From Sporosarcina sp. 6E9 (GTDB taxonomy: Bacteria > Bacillota > Bacilli > Bacillales_A > Planococcaceae), in NCBI RefSeq assembly GCF_017921835.1, contig NZ_JAGEMN010000002.1:210495-274494 (forward strand): DNA of 64,000 bases, in the 5' to 3' direction. Below the pieces are notes generated by a model, which did no database searches, was not told the origin of the DNA, and was given only the letters and a program-made list of their open reading frames with translations. Positions 26,117 to 34,973 of this stretch are shown here, one piece after another; position 1 is the first letter of the stretch, and each line of letters begins with the position of its first letter. The position numbers and the translations under genes are program-made.

Positions 26117-27640
26117 ATGGAGAACGAAAGCCTTTTGGACGAATTCAACACGAAAAGTTCTTTAATAGATGTCCAAGAAAATCGGATTATGGAAGACCTG
26201 ACTTTTGTTTTATTTGGAGCGACAGGAGACTTAGCGCAGCGCAAGTTATTTCCTGCGATGTATAATCTCTTTCTAGAAGGAAAATTACCAGAGTCATTCT
26301 CTGTGATCGGGTTAGGAAGGCGAGAGTGGTCTAACGAATTTTTCCAATCCAAAGTAGAAGAATCGATTAGAGCCCATTCAAGGAGGGCTGTTCAATCAGA
26401 CGGTTTGCAAGACTTTTTAACCTGTTTTCAATACTGTATATTCGATGCGACAGACCAAAATTCCTATCGACTTTTGCATGAACTCATTGAAAACAGAGAA
26501 AGCGAACTAGGCATACCGGGAAACCGCCTTTTCTATTTATCCGTTGCGCCTCAGTTAGTCGATGTCATTACAACAAATCTTAACAAAAATGGAATTAACC
26601 GAACCAAAGGCTGGAGACGATTAGTCGTTGAAAAACCATTTGGCAGCGATCTAGCGTCAGCTCAACAATTAAATAAGAAATTGAGTGAAGCCTTCAACGA
26701 AGTAGAAATTTATCGAATCGACCATTATCTTGGTAAACCGATGGTCCAAAATCTAGAGTCATTAGTATATGCCAATCCGGCTTTAGGATCCTTATTGGAT
26801 CTTAAACAAATTGCCAATGTTCAAATCACCGCAAGTGAAACAGTGGGTGTTGAAACCCGCGCCGCCTATTACGACCAAGCTGGAGCTATACGCGATATGG
26901 TTCAGAATCACCTGCTCCAATTGGTGATGATGACTGCCTTGCATATGCCTGAAAAAGTAACTGCAAAAGAAGTTAGCCTTAAAAAAATTGAAGTTATCGA
27001 TGCGCTCCGTCCCATCTCAAAAGAAGATGCACACCGCGACGTGGTCCGTGGTCAATACGAAACAGGTGAAGTCCTTGGAACACCCGTTGAAGGTTATCAA
27101 GAGGAACCTGGTGTAAAGGCTGGTTCAAATATCGACACTTATTTTGCAGCACGCTTATATATTGATAATCCGTTATGGCAAGGTATCCCCTTCTATATTC
27201 GCACGGGGAAACGGCTCAATAAAAAATCTACACGCATTGTTATTGAATTTAAAAATAAGGCAAAGCAAATTGATGTGCTTCCGGATGAAGGGATTATCCC
27301 GAACTTATTGATACTCGACATTAATCCAAATGAAGGGATTTCTTTAAGACTGAATATAAAAGATCCATCAAGCAATCGTTTCGAACCTGCCTGCATTAAC
27401 TTCACGACTGATTCGGATGACCAATCAGAAGCCTATGAACTCCTGCTGTTTGACGCGATGCTAGGGAATGCGACATTCTTTGCGCATTGGGAAGAAGTCG
27501 AACTTTCGTGGAAATGGATTCAACCGTTACTAGAAGCTTTTGAGGCGGACATGCTACCTTTACACCCTTATACTGCGGGCTCAACTGGTCCAGAAGCAGC
27601 GAATCAGCTATTGCAATCCGATCAATTTAAGTGGTGGTAA
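26117..27640 (+). CDS. zwf: Glucose-6-phosphate 1-dehydrogenase
   Basis: A 507-aa enzyme catalysing NADP-dependent oxidation of glucose 6-phosphate to 6-phosphogluconolactone, the entry to the oxidative pentose phosphate pathway. The nucleotide motif is GATGDLAQRKLFPA near residue 32; the substrate and catalytic site shows VEKPFG and RIDHYLGKP. Length matches the family. The ATG at 26117 has GGAG ten bases upstream and gives a normal N-terminus; the frame opens at 25955 but that extension is hydrophobic and has no site. gnd and pgl are not adjacent. Confidence 0.95.
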   Translation: MENESLLDEFNTKSSLIDVQENRIMEDLTFVLFGATGDLAQRKLFPAMYNLFLEGKLPESFSVIGLGRREWSNEFFQSKVEESIRAHSRRAVQSDGLQDFLTCFQYCIFDATDQNSYRLLHELIENRESELGIPGNRLFYLSVAPQLVDVITTNLNKNGINRTKGWRRLVVEKPFGSDLASAQQLNKKLSEAFNEVEIYRIDHYLGKPMVQNLESLVYANPALGSLLDLKQIANVQITASETVGVETRAAYYDQAGAIRDMVQNHLLQLVMMTALHMPEKVTAKEVSLKKIEVIDALRPISKEDAHRDVVRGQYETGEVLGTPVEGYQEEPGVKAGSNIDTYFAARLYIDNPLWQGIPFYIRTGKRLNKKSTRIVIEFKNKAKQIDVLPDEGIIPNLLILDINPNEGISLRLNIKDPSSNRFEPACINFTTDSDDQSEAYELLLFDAMLGNATFFAHWEEVELSWKWIQPLLEAFEADMLPLHPYTAGSTGPEAANQLLQSDQFKWW

Positions 27641-27667
27641 TCATGAAGACTTGGAGGGACTTATTTA

Positions 27668-28009
27668 ATGAATGAATTGCCGAATTGTCCAAAATGTAAT
27701 TCTGAATACACGTATGAAGACGGGAATCTTTTTGTTTGCCCGGAATGTGCACATGAATGGACGTTAGAATCAGAATCCGAAGAAATAGAAGTAGAAAAAG
27801 TTTACAAAGATGCGCATGGAAATATTTTAAATGATGGAGATGCCGTTACTGTCATCAAAGACCTGAAAGTAAAAGGTAGCTCAGCTGTCGTAAAAAAAGG
27901 TACGAAGGTTAAGGACATCCAATTAGTCGATGAAGACCATGATATTAATTGTAAAATTGATGGTATTGGCGCGATGCAGTTGAAAACTGAATTTGTTAAG
28001 AAACTATAA
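27668..28009 (+). CDS. yjdM: YjdM/PhnA family zinc-ribbon protein
   Basis: A 113-aa protein with an N-terminal zinc ribbon ([10 protein letters not shown] then CPECAHEW) followed by the PhnA domain ([35 protein letters not shown]). The family was once linked to alkylphosphonate use but its role is unknown. ATG with GGAGG nine bases upstream, 27 bases after zwf, so probably cotranscribed. A strong terminator follows. Confidence 0.92.
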   Translation: MNELPNCPKCNSEYTYEDGNLFVCPECAHEWTLESESEEIEVEKVYKDAHGNILNDGDAVTVIKDLKVKGSSAVVKKGTKVKDIQLVDEDHDINCKIDGIGAMQLKTEFVKKL

Positions 28010-28020
28010 ATACAAATACT

Positions 28021-28064
28021 AAACTCTGCCCTAAAGTTGATAACCCAGCTTTAGGGCAGAGTTT
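28021..28064 (+). terminator. Strong terminator after yjdM
   Basis: Sixteen-base perfect arms, AAACTCTGCCCTAAAG and its complement, with a 12-base loop and TTTTT. Confidence 0.92.
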
Positions 28065-28084
28065 TTACTGTCCTTCAATACATT

Positions 28085-28717
28085 TCACGGACGAATGAAA
28101 GAGAGAAGCATCTCCATTAGCATTCGCTGTTGAATATTTGGCGCGATATCATCTTCTAAATAGGAAATGGACGACTTTAAAGCGATATTGCCCCCAAATG
28201 TGCCATAGACATTAATAATCGTAATAATCGCTTCCTTAACCGGGATATCTGTGCGTATCGAACCATCCACTTTTCCATCTTCTACAATACGTAGCAGGAT
28301 GTCCGCAATTCTTTTTTGAACATTTATGTAGTCTTCAATATCATCTAATGGTTCTTTCGCAAAGGAAGCATAGCTTTCAAATGCTTCACGGAACTTCGTC
28401 GAATGTTTTAGTTCTGACGTATCTTTCACCGTTAACTGATCAAGCACCATCTTCAATCGTTCATATGCCGGATGATCTGCCGAAGCAATATCTTCAAAAT
28501 AAGGAATACTGCGTTCTAAATTGTGAATGGCAACAGCTACGATGAGTTTGTTTTTCTTTGGAAAATAACGGAATAACGTGGCAATGCCTATCCCTTCCGC
28601 ATCTGCGATATGCTGCATTTGCACGTGATCAAGTCCGTGTTCGATAAATAACGCCTCTGCTGTTTGGATAATACTCCTAAAGCGTTTATTTTTATTTTTT
28701 TGCTGAATCCCCGTCAT
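28085..28717 (-). CDS. TetR/AcrR family transcriptional regulator
   Basis: A 210-aa repressor with an N-terminal HTH (residues about 10-55: FRSIIQTAEALFIEHGLDHV, then IADAEGIGIATLFRYFPKKNKL) and a helical ligand domain. ATG at 28717 has GGAGG seven bases upstream. It is divergent from an SDR gene, and a TGATAGT inverted repeat lies between them just downstream of the SDR -10 box, so it probably represses that gene and is released by an unknown ligand. Confidence 0.88.
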   Translation of the reverse strand: MTGIQQKNKNKRFRSIIQTAEALFIEHGLDHVQMQHIADAEGIGIATLFRYFPKKNKLIVAVAIHNLERSIPYFEDIASADHPAYERLKMVLDQLTVKDTSELKHSTKFREAFESYASFAKEPLDDIEDYINVQKRIADILLRIVEDGKVDGSIRTDIPVKEAIITIINVYGTFGGNIALKSSISYLEDDIAPNIQQRMLMEMLLSFIRP

Positions 28718-28771
28718 CGTTCTACCTCCGTTCGTTTTTATTATAACAGTTTTATAGCGCGTCGCTTTTCT

Positions 28772-28800
28772 TTGCAATCTTTCTTTCATTCAGTTAAAAT
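28772..28800 (+). promoter_or_regulatory. Promoter of SDR gene
   Basis: TTGCAA (28772-28777), a 17-base spacer and TAAAAT (28795-28800), with the operator just downstream. Confidence 0.6.
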
Positions 28801-28809
28801 TAAATAAAG

Positions 28810-28826
28810 TGATAGTCCAACTATCA
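28810..28826. promoter_or_regulatory. Probable TetR operator
   Basis: Perfect inverted repeat TGATAGT-CCA-ACTATCA, positioned about +3 to +19 of the SDR promoter, between the divergent regulator and SDR gene. Size and symmetry suit a TetR dimer site. Confidence 0.7.
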
Positions 28827-28851
28827 TAATGTGAACTGGAGGGATTTTCAA

Positions 28852-29595
28852 ATGAGACTTCAAGATAAAGTAGCTGTCGTAACTGGTGCCGGAAGTGGAA
28901 TGGGAGAAGCAACAGCATTATTATTTGCACGTCAGGGAGCGAAAGTAGTCGCAACTGATATCAATGAGGAAGCTGTCCAAGCTGTCGTTGCTAAGATTAT
29001 AGATGCCGGTGGTGAAGCAATTGCAGTTAAACAAAACGTAGCGAAGAAAGAAGATTGGGAAACAGTATATGCACAAACAACAGAAAAATTTAATAAACTT
29101 GATATCCTTGTCAACAACGCGGGTATTTCATTTGCAAAAGATTTCCTTGAGCAAACAGAAGCTGATTGGGCGCGCCTATACGAGATCAACGTAAACAGCG
29201 TCATGTTCGGCATGCAACTAGCAATTCCTTTAATGATAGAAAATAATGGCGGTTCAATCGTCAATATTTCATCGACTGCTGCATTAACGGGCATGGCAGG
29301 CGCTGGTGGTTACACGGCTTCCAAAGGGGCTGTTCGCTCTATTACGAAGGCAGCAGCAGTTGACTATGGTAAAAGAGGGATTCGTGTGAACTCGATACAC
29401 CCAGGCTATATCATCACGCCAATGAGTGCACCGCATATGGATCAGTATAAAGATTACTTCCTATCACAAGTCGCTACGCCAGAATTAGGAATTGCAGAAG
29501 ATGTAGCATCGGCTATCCTATTCCTAGCATCAGACGAAGCAAACCATATTTCAGGTATTGAACTTCCTGTCGACGGCGGCCTAACCGCAAAATGA
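28852..29595 (+). CDS. Short-chain dehydrogenase/reductase
   Basis: A 247-aa classical SDR. Cofactor motif TGAGSGMGEA near residue 13, NNAG near 88, catalytic Ser in NISSTAALTG, YTASK (Tyr and Lys) near 154, and the C-terminal HISGIELPVDGG. It resembles 3-oxoacyl-ACP reductase or glucose dehydrogenase-type enzymes; the exact substrate cannot be read. ATG at 28852 has GGAGG upstream. It is controlled by the divergent TetR protein by inference, and is followed by a terminator. Confidence 0.9.
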   Translation: MRLQDKVAVVTGAGSGMGEATALLFARQGAKVVATDINEEAVQAVVAKIIDAGGEAIAVKQNVAKKEDWETVYAQTTEKFNKLDILVNNAGISFAKDFLEQTEADWARLYEINVNSVMFGMQLAIPLMIENNGGSIVNISSTAALTGMAGAGGYTASKGAVRSITKAAAVDYGKRGIRVNSIHPGYIITPMSAPHMDQYKDYFLSQVATPELGIAEDVASAILFLASDEANHISGIELPVDGGLTAK

Positions 29596-29620
29596 TTTTA
29601 AGTAGTATTCCAAAAAAAGA

Positions 29621-29656
29621 GTCATGCAAAATGTAATTATTTGCATGACTTTTTTT
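29621..29656 (+). terminator. Terminator after SDR gene
   Basis: GTCATGCAAA (29621-29630) pairs with TTTGCATGAC (29640-29649), preceded by A-run and followed by TTTTTTT. Confidence 0.9.
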
Positions 29657-29899
29657 GCTTTTTCACGGTCAAATATGACGTAGAAAGAATATATATATAA
29701 TACGAAAAGTTTCACTTCATTTTTTCGTCGATACCGCTTATAATTACATTACACTAAAAATAATTCAACATAATATACAACAAGATAGATTGTTGGTGCA
29801 CGTTATGATGAAGCCCATTCCCCTCTAGATGTTAATCCAGAGGTTCGATAACTGATTGGGATAGATTTAAAAATACAGAACACAAAAAGGGGCCCTGTG
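29657..29899. other. Intergenic region without a gene
   Basis: AT-rich. The only structure seen is a small CCTCT/AGAGG inverted repeat near 29821-29844. No clear promoter for the acetyltransferase was identified. Confidence 0.5.
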
Positions 29900-30496
29900 A
29901 TGAAAAATATTGAGCTTGTGAATGACATTGTTACAATTCGATCCATGCAACTTACTGATATCGATGCGATTTTCGAAGCCGGTAATTATAGTGAAATATG
30001 GACGCATTTGGTGGTGACGATTCAAAGTCGTGACGATGCTGCGAGATTCGTAGAACAATCATTGTTGAATCAAGAATTAGGTAAAGAACATCCATTTGTC
30101 ATTATCGACAATAAAACAAATCGCATTATCGGGAGTACAAAACTTATGAATCCCGATCCCTATCATAATCGAATTGAAATTGGTTTTTCATGGCTCTCTC
30201 CCACTTATTGGCGAAGCCCAATCAACTCAAATTGCAAGTATCTGTTAATGCAATATTGCTTCGAAGTGCTCAATCTTAACCGCATTCAGATCCAGGCGGA
30301 TGAAAGAAACGAACGCTCAAGAAATGCAATTGCTCGTATTGGTGCCACACAAGAAGGAATTTTACGTGATCATATGGTGCGTAAAGACGGCACCCCTCGA
30401 AACACTGTAATCTTTAGCGTTATTCGTCCAGAATGGCCTATGGTTAAATTGCACATCGAACAATTATTAATGAACCAAATGCAACCCGTATTATAA
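29900..30496 (+). CDS. GNAT family acetyltransferase (RimJ/RimL type)
   Basis: A 198-aa GCN5-related N-acetyltransferase. Strands VTIRSMQLTDIDAIFEAG, PFVIIDNKTNRIIGSTKL and IEIGFSWLSPTYWRSPINS match the RimJ/RimL/SpeG pattern, and ADERNERSRNAIARIGATQ is the acetyl-CoA-binding and Asn region. Substrate unknown. ATG at 29900 with GGGG seven bases upstream; a GTG just before it is less well spaced. Single gene with its own terminator. Confidence 0.88.
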   Translation: MKNIELVNDIVTIRSMQLTDIDAIFEAGNYSEIWTHLVVTIQSRDDAARFVEQSLLNQELGKEHPFVIIDNKTNRIIGSTKLMNPDPYHNRIEIGFSWLSPTYWRSPINSNCKYLLMQYCFEVLNLNRIQIQADERNERSRNAIARIGATQEGILRDHMVRKDGTPRNTVIFSVIRPEWPMVKLHIEQLLMNQMQPVL

Positions 30497-30511
30497 GTTG
30501 AATTTCTTAAG

Positions 30512-30541
30512 AATCCTGTCTATTTATTGACAGGATTTTTT
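30512..30541 (+). terminator. Terminator after GNAT gene
   Basis: AATCCTGTC (30512-30520) pairs with GACAGGATT (30529-30537), eight-base loop, followed by T-run. Confidence 0.88.
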
Positions 30542-30670
30542 TATTTGCCAAGACTAGAATTTAAATTATTTATAATATTCCACATAGACAAACATATTGT
30601 GTATTATGCTATGATGGTCTTGTACGAAAAATCACCATCTGTACGCAAAGCGTTCAAAGGAGTGGTGTAA

Positions 30671-31507
30671 TTGGATTTTTATAAGATGAATATCAATGGT
30701 CATGACATTCAAATAGCAGACTATCCTGGGGTAAATGGAACGATTATCGCCATGCACGGGTTAACTGGAACACATAAAAATATGCATTACTATGCGGAAA
30801 AGTTCAAAGGAAACTACCGATTTTTAGCAGTCGATTTGCGTGGTCGAGGAAACAGTGCCGAAACAGATGCTGAACCATCGATTTTTAAGCATGCAGAAGA
30901 CATTCTGGGATTAATTAAAGCACTCAAAATCGACAATCCTATTCTATTGGGCTACTCGATGGGTGCTTTTATCGCAGCGATTGTAGCTAGTAAATTAACA
31001 TCTACAAAAGCTGTCATTTTATTAGATGGTGCAGCGAAAGCATCTGATCATCAAAGAAGCATTGTAAAGCCTTCTTTAAGCAGACTTAGCAAAGAGTTTA
31101 CGTCAAAGGAACATTATGTAAGTGAGATACAAAAAATTTACACGAACTTAGGCATTGAATGGAATAATGTGTTGCAAAAGACAGTTGAATACGAAGTAGA
31201 GTTTGTCGGTGACCACTGGGAAAATAAATCTACAGAGTCCCGTATTATAGCTGACTTTGAGAGTTTCTTTACGTTTGATCCTGAGGAAATTTGTTCACAA
31301 ATCGACTGCCCCGTCTTGCTTGTTTATGCTAAAGGCGATATTGGCTCAATGCCGCCATTATTTTATTTAACGGATTATGAGCAAACTAGACAATCTACTA
31401 AATTCATTGAGACAGTGATATCCGACTGCAATCACTACACGATGGTCTTTGAAAACCGCGATGATATTAATAAATATATAGAAGTTTTTCTGGGCGAAAT
31501 AGCGTGA
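30671..31507 (+). CDS. Alpha/beta hydrolase, possible enol-lactone hydrolase of catabolic operon
   Basis: A 278-aa alpha/beta hydrolase: oxyanion region MHGLTGTHKN, strand FLAVDLRGRGNSAE, nucleophile elbow GYSMGAF (Ser near residue 98) and the catalytic His in DCNHYTMVF. TTG start at 30671 with AAAGGAG eight bases upstream; ATG at 30686 is an alternative. It is the first gene of an operon with CoA-transferase subunits and muconate cycloisomerase, so 3-oxoadipate enol-lactonase is a reasonable guess, but the sequence does not prove it. Confidence 0.8.
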   Translation: MDFYKMNINGHDIQIADYPGVNGTIIAMHGLTGTHKNMHYYAEKFKGNYRFLAVDLRGRGNSAETDAEPSIFKHAEDILGLIKALKIDNPILLGYSMGAFIAAIVASKLTSTKAVILLDGAAKASDHQRSIVKPSLSRLSKEFTSKEHYVSEIQKIYTNLGIEWNNVLQKTVEYEVEFVGDHWENKSTESRIIADFESFFTFDPEEICSQIDCPVLLVYAKGDIGSMPPLFYLTDYEQTRQSTKFIETVISDCNHYTMVFENRDDINKYIEVFLGEIA

Positions 31508-31523
31508 ATAAGGAGAATCATAG

Positions 31524-32210
31524 ATGACAAAGGTTATGAATAACATTCAAGATGCTCTCTCTTTTGTAAAAAGTGGGCACACCGTTCTAGTCGGCGGCTT
31601 CGGTTTGATAGGCGCTCCCCTTTCGTTAATTGATGGATTAACAGAAATAGACGTTAAGAATCTAACGATTGTCAGTAATAATCTTGGGGAATCAGGAAAA
31701 GGACTCGGGATTTTATTGAATCAAAACAAAATCAAAAAAGGTATCGGCTCTTATTTTACCAGTAATCGCGATGTAGGTGATAAATATCAAAAAGGTGAAA
31801 TTGAGTTGGAACTGCTTCCTCAAGGGACATTAGCAGAGTCGTTACGTGCGGGAGGAGCTGGACTTGGCGGTTATTATACGACGACTGGTGTTGGAACGGA
31901 TCTCGCAAAAGGGAAAGAAGAACGCGAGATTGATGGTGTGAAGTATATATTGGAAAAAGCTATTCGTGCTGATGTGGCACTTATTCGGGCGCATAAGGCC
32001 GATACCCTTGGGAATCTCGCCTATTACAAAACAGCGCGTAACTTTAATCCATTGATGGCGACAGCTGCAAAAAAAGTAATTGTAGAAGTGGATGAAATTG
32101 TGGAACCGGGCATGTTGAACCCAGAAGAAATCGTAACGCCATTTCTATTCGTCGATGTCATTGTCGAGGCAAACCTAGTGTTGACGAAGGAAGGGGTTGT
32201 GGCCAAATGA
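31524..32210 (+). CDS. CoA-transferase subunit A (PcaI/CatI/ScoA-type)
   Basis: A 228-aa alpha subunit of a class I CoA-transferase: VLVGGFGLIGAPLSLIDGL near the N-terminus, a GLGILLNQNKIKKG segment, and EREIDGVKYILEKAIRADVALIRAHKAD. It works with the next gene to move CoA from succinyl-CoA to a 3-oxo acid. Beside catB the likeliest substrate is 3-oxoadipate, though acetoacetate transferases look alike. ATG with AAGGAG eight bases upstream; its stop overlaps the B subunit start. Confidence 0.9.
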   Translation: MTKVMNNIQDALSFVKSGHTVLVGGFGLIGAPLSLIDGLTEIDVKNLTIVSNNLGESGKGLGILLNQNKIKKGIGSYFTSNRDVGDKYQKGEIELELLPQGTLAESLRAGGAGLGGYYTTTGVGTDLAKGKEEREIDGVKYILEKAIRADVALIRAHKADTLGNLAYYKTARNFNPLMATAAKKVIVEVDEIVEPGMLNPEEIVTPFLFVDVIVEANLVLTKEGVVAK

Positions 32211-32857
32211 CTATAAAGGTAAACAGAGAGAATATGCAGCATACGATTGCGAAGCGGGTGGCCCAGGAATTAGAGGGACCCTGTGTCGTGAACTTAGGCA
32301 TTGGAATCCCTACTCTAGTGGCAGAGTACTTAGCCGCAGATAATATTTATTTGCATACGGAAAACGGCTTGCTTGGTGTGACAGATGTGGAAGATGCGGA
32401 CGTGGATCCGAACCTGGTTAACGCCGGAAAATTACCGGTTGGAGAAGCAATCGGAGCTGCCTACTTTAATAGCTCAGATTCGTTCGCTATGATTCGCGGA
32501 GGTCATGTCGATGTCGCGATCTTAGGCGCACTCCAAGTCGATGAAAACGGCATTATCGCAAACTGGGCAGTGCCCGGAAAAAATATTATGGGGGTCGGCG
32601 GCGCGATGGATTTATTGGTCGGCGCGAAAAAAGTATTTGCGACGATGAGCCACACCTCTAAAGATGGCCGTAGCAAACTCGTAAAGGAATGCACCTATCC
32701 GATTACTTCTACCAGAAGTGTGGATATGATTTTTACCGAATTAGCAGTTTTTAAGATTGAAGATAAACAATTAGAACTTGTAGAACTCATGCCAGGTGTC
32801 ACTATCGAAGAAGTTAGAGAGAAAACAGAAGCCGATTTTATTGAGGGACAACCATGA
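32207..32857 (+). CDS. CoA-transferase subunit B (PcaJ/CatJ/ScoB-type)
   Basis: A 216-aa beta subunit. NLGIGIPTLVAEYL and the catalytic-Glu segment YLHTENGLLGV (Glu near residue 50) are clear, with GGHVDVAILGALQVDENG later. It overlaps subunit A and catB by four bases each (ATGA), so the three are translationally coupled. Probable reaction: succinyl-CoA:3-oxoadipate CoA transfer in the beta-ketoadipate pathway. Confidence 0.92.
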   Translation: MTIKVNRENMQHTIAKRVAQELEGPCVVNLGIGIPTLVAEYLAADNIYLHTENGLLGVTDVEDADVDPNLVNAGKLPVGEAIGAAYFNSSDSFAMIRGGHVDVAILGALQVDENGIIANWAVPGKNIMGVGGAMDLLVGAKKVFATMSHTSKDGRSKLVKECTYPITSTRSVDMIFTELAVFKIEDKQLELVELMPGVTIEEVREKTEADFIEGQP

Positions 32858-33969
32858 AAATACGTTCCTTTGATGTATATATTATAGATTTGCCGACCAT
32901 TCGTCCGCATCAACTGGCCATGCATACCATTGTTTCACAAACGATTGTTGTTGGCTGTGTCACGGATGAAGAAGGACGTGAAGGTTGGTCCGAAGTGGCA
33001 ACAATCGGAGGCGCGTCTTATGGGGAGTCAACACCAGAAGCGATTAAGGTCAATATTGACACCTATATTACGCCATTGGTTATCGGTAAAAATCCGATTC
33101 ATTTCGACAAGATCATGTTTGAAGTGTCGCAGTTAGTACGCGGAAATCATTTCGCTAAAACCGTAGTTGAAGCAGCCATTATCGATCTGGCTGCGAGAAG
33201 CAAAGGCGTCCCCGCCTATGAGTTATTCGGCGGACAAATCCATACTTCACTCCCCATTGCTTGGACGCTCGCTAGCGGAAATACAGAAAAAGATATTGAA
33301 GAAGCTAAAGCGCTTTTACATCAAAAACGGCATAATATCTTCAAGTTAAAAATCGGCGCTGGCGATCCCTTAAAGAATGTGGAACATGTTCGGCAGATTA
33401 AAAAAGCGGTGGGCGATCAAGCAAGAATCACCGTTGATGTCAATCAGGCATGGGATGAAGACACAGCCAACTATTGCATCGAAGCTTTAGAGGACGGTGG
33501 GGTTTCAATGATTGAGCAACCGCTCCCAATATGGAATTATGAAGGCATGTCCAGACTGACAGCCAGATTCAAAGTGCCTATCATGGCAGATGAAGCTGCA
33601 AATAGCATTCAAGACGTCTTCCAAATTTCAAAGCACCGGGCAGGTAATTGCATTGCTTTAAAACCTTGTAAAGCTGGCGGTTTAACACAAACAAAGAAAG
33701 TTGCGGCCATCGCGGAGGCTGCCGGAATCGGTTTGTACGGCGGAACGATGATTGAATCCAGTCTTGGAACGGCAATTTGTGCGCAACTATACGCCACCAT
33801 TCCAGAAATGAAATTCGGAACAGAGATATTTGGTCCATTATTATTCAAAGACACGATTACAGTGAATCACATTCAATATGAAAACTTTGAAGTCATCATA
33901 CCGAATGGACCCGGATTTGGCATGGAAATTGATCAAGAAAAGTTGCATCATTATGCACGTGTGCTTTAA
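32854..33969 (+). CDS. catB: Muconate cycloisomerase
   Basis: A 371-aa enolase-superfamily enzyme that follows Pseudomonas CatB almost block for block: DLPTIRPHQLAMHTI, GGASYGESTPEAIKVNIDTY, RGNHFAKTVVEAA, LPIAWTLASGNTEKDI, the catalytic KLKIGAG (KxK near residue 165), metal ligands in DVNQAWDE, EQPL and MADEA, the second-half Lys in ALKPCKAGG and GLYGGTMIESSLGT. It converts cis,cis-muconate to muconolactone in catechol ortho-cleavage. Catechol dioxygenase (catA), muconolactone isomerase (catC) and the thiolase are absent from the window. Alternative: a related lactonising or racemising enzyme, less likely given the match. Confidence 0.88.
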   Translation: MKIRSFDVYIIDLPTIRPHQLAMHTIVSQTIVVGCVTDEEGREGWSEVATIGGASYGESTPEAIKVNIDTYITPLVIGKNPIHFDKIMFEVSQLVRGNHFAKTVVEAAIIDLAARSKGVPAYELFGGQIHTSLPIAWTLASGNTEKDIEEAKALLHQKRHNIFKLKIGAGDPLKNVEHVRQIKKAVGDQARITVDVNQAWDEDTANYCIEALEDGGVSMIEQPLPIWNYEGMSRLTARFKVPIMADEAANSIQDVFQISKHRAGNCIALKPCKAGGLTQTKKVAAIAEAAGIGLYGGTMIESSLGTAICAQLYATIPEMKFGTEIFGPLLFKDTITVNHIQYENFEVIIPNGPGFGMEIDQEKLHHYARVL

Positions 33970-33974
33970 GTATC

Positions 33975-34017
33975 AAAAGGAAGCACAATACAAATCTATG
34001 TACTGTGCTTCCTTTTT
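33975..34017. terminator. Bidirectional terminator
   Basis: AAAAGGAAGCACA (33975-33987) pairs with TGTGCTTCCTTTT (34004-34016); serves catB and the convergent nucleoside hydrolase gene. Confidence 0.88.
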
Positions 34018-34028
34018 AGCAACAAAAC

Positions 34029-34943
34029 TTATATAACCCTATTTAGAAAATGTTCTAAAAAACGATTCGCATCGACTTCTGTACATACACGGGTTGTCGC
34101 CTTTTCATCATGGGTACCGACCGTCCTTCCAGCCTCTTCCCCTTTTGTCACAACTTTAACGTTCATCGTCTCGGTTTTCACAAAACCTGAATCGATGGCA
34201 ACACCAACCGCTAGTGGATCATGAAGCGCACAGCCTTCAATTCCAGGAGATACTTTTTCATAATACCCAATATAAAACTCGGTCATATCTGCAAAGAATT
34301 GTCCTTTTTCGTTGCCATCGGTGCGCCATTTTTCAAGCTTTGATTTTGGCAATAATGTTTGCATCGTGACATCAAGTCCGACAAGCGTTAGCGCTATACC
34401 CGAAGAAAGAACATATTCAGCGGCTTCAGGATCGGCTATGATGTTAGCTTCACTGTATTCATTCACATTGCCTGGAACGTTTACAGCTCCGCCCATCACA
34501 ATAACTTCTTTAACAAGCGGGATGATTTCCGGAGACTTTTTAATTGCGAGCGCCAAGTTCGTCAACGGACCAACCGCAATCACTGTTATTTCATGCGGAC
34601 GTTTTTTCACCTGTTCGATGATGAAATCGGGTGCGAATTGACTTTCTGCCTCGGTAATCGGGTCACTCATAAAGCGATCTCCTAAACCACCTTCTCCGTG
34701 GACTTGTTTCGGCCAAGTTTTCTTATCACGGCCCAAGAATGTTTGAGCCGCGCCCTGGTAAACCGGAATAGGCTTCGCTACTTTTTCTAACACTGTCAGC
34801 GTATTTCGCGTAGCATCCACTACAGGTACATTTCCGAAACAAGTCGTAAAGCCAAGCACCTCTAGCTCCGGAGAATTTAATGCATAAGCCATCGCCAAAG
34901 CGTCATCAATTCCTGTATCTACGTCAAATATAATCGGTTTCAA
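34029..34943 (-). CDS. Inosine-uridine-preferring nucleoside hydrolase family
   Basis: A 304-aa IunH-family enzyme. The calcium-binding DVDTGIDDALA at residues 6-16 is complete; TVIAVGPLTNLA, IVMGGAVNVPGNVNEYSEANI and the later metal Asp region ALHDPLAVGV are also present. It cleaves the N-glycosidic bond of nucleosides to free base and ribose. TTG start at 34943 with GGAG nine bases upstream. It is the last gene of a LacI-ribokinase-hydrolase operon; the ribose released would feed ribokinase. Confidence 0.92.
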   Translation of the reverse strand: MKPIIFDVDTGIDDALAMAYALNSPELEVLGFTTCFGNVPVVDATRNTLTVLEKVAKPIPVYQGAAQTFLGRDKKTWPKQVHGEGGLGDRFMSDPITEAESQFAPDFIIEQVKKRPHEITVIAVGPLTNLALAIKKSPEIIPLVKEVIVMGGAVNVPGNVNEYSEANIIADPEAAEYVLSSGIALTLVGLDVTMQTLLPKSKLEKWRTDGNEKGQFFADMTEFYIGYYEKVSPGIEGCALHDPLAVGVAIDSGFVKTETMNVKVVTKGEEAGRTVGTHDEKATTRVCTEVDANRFLEHFLNRVI

Positions 34944-34973
34944 ATCGTTTCACTCCGTCTCAATTCATCATCA

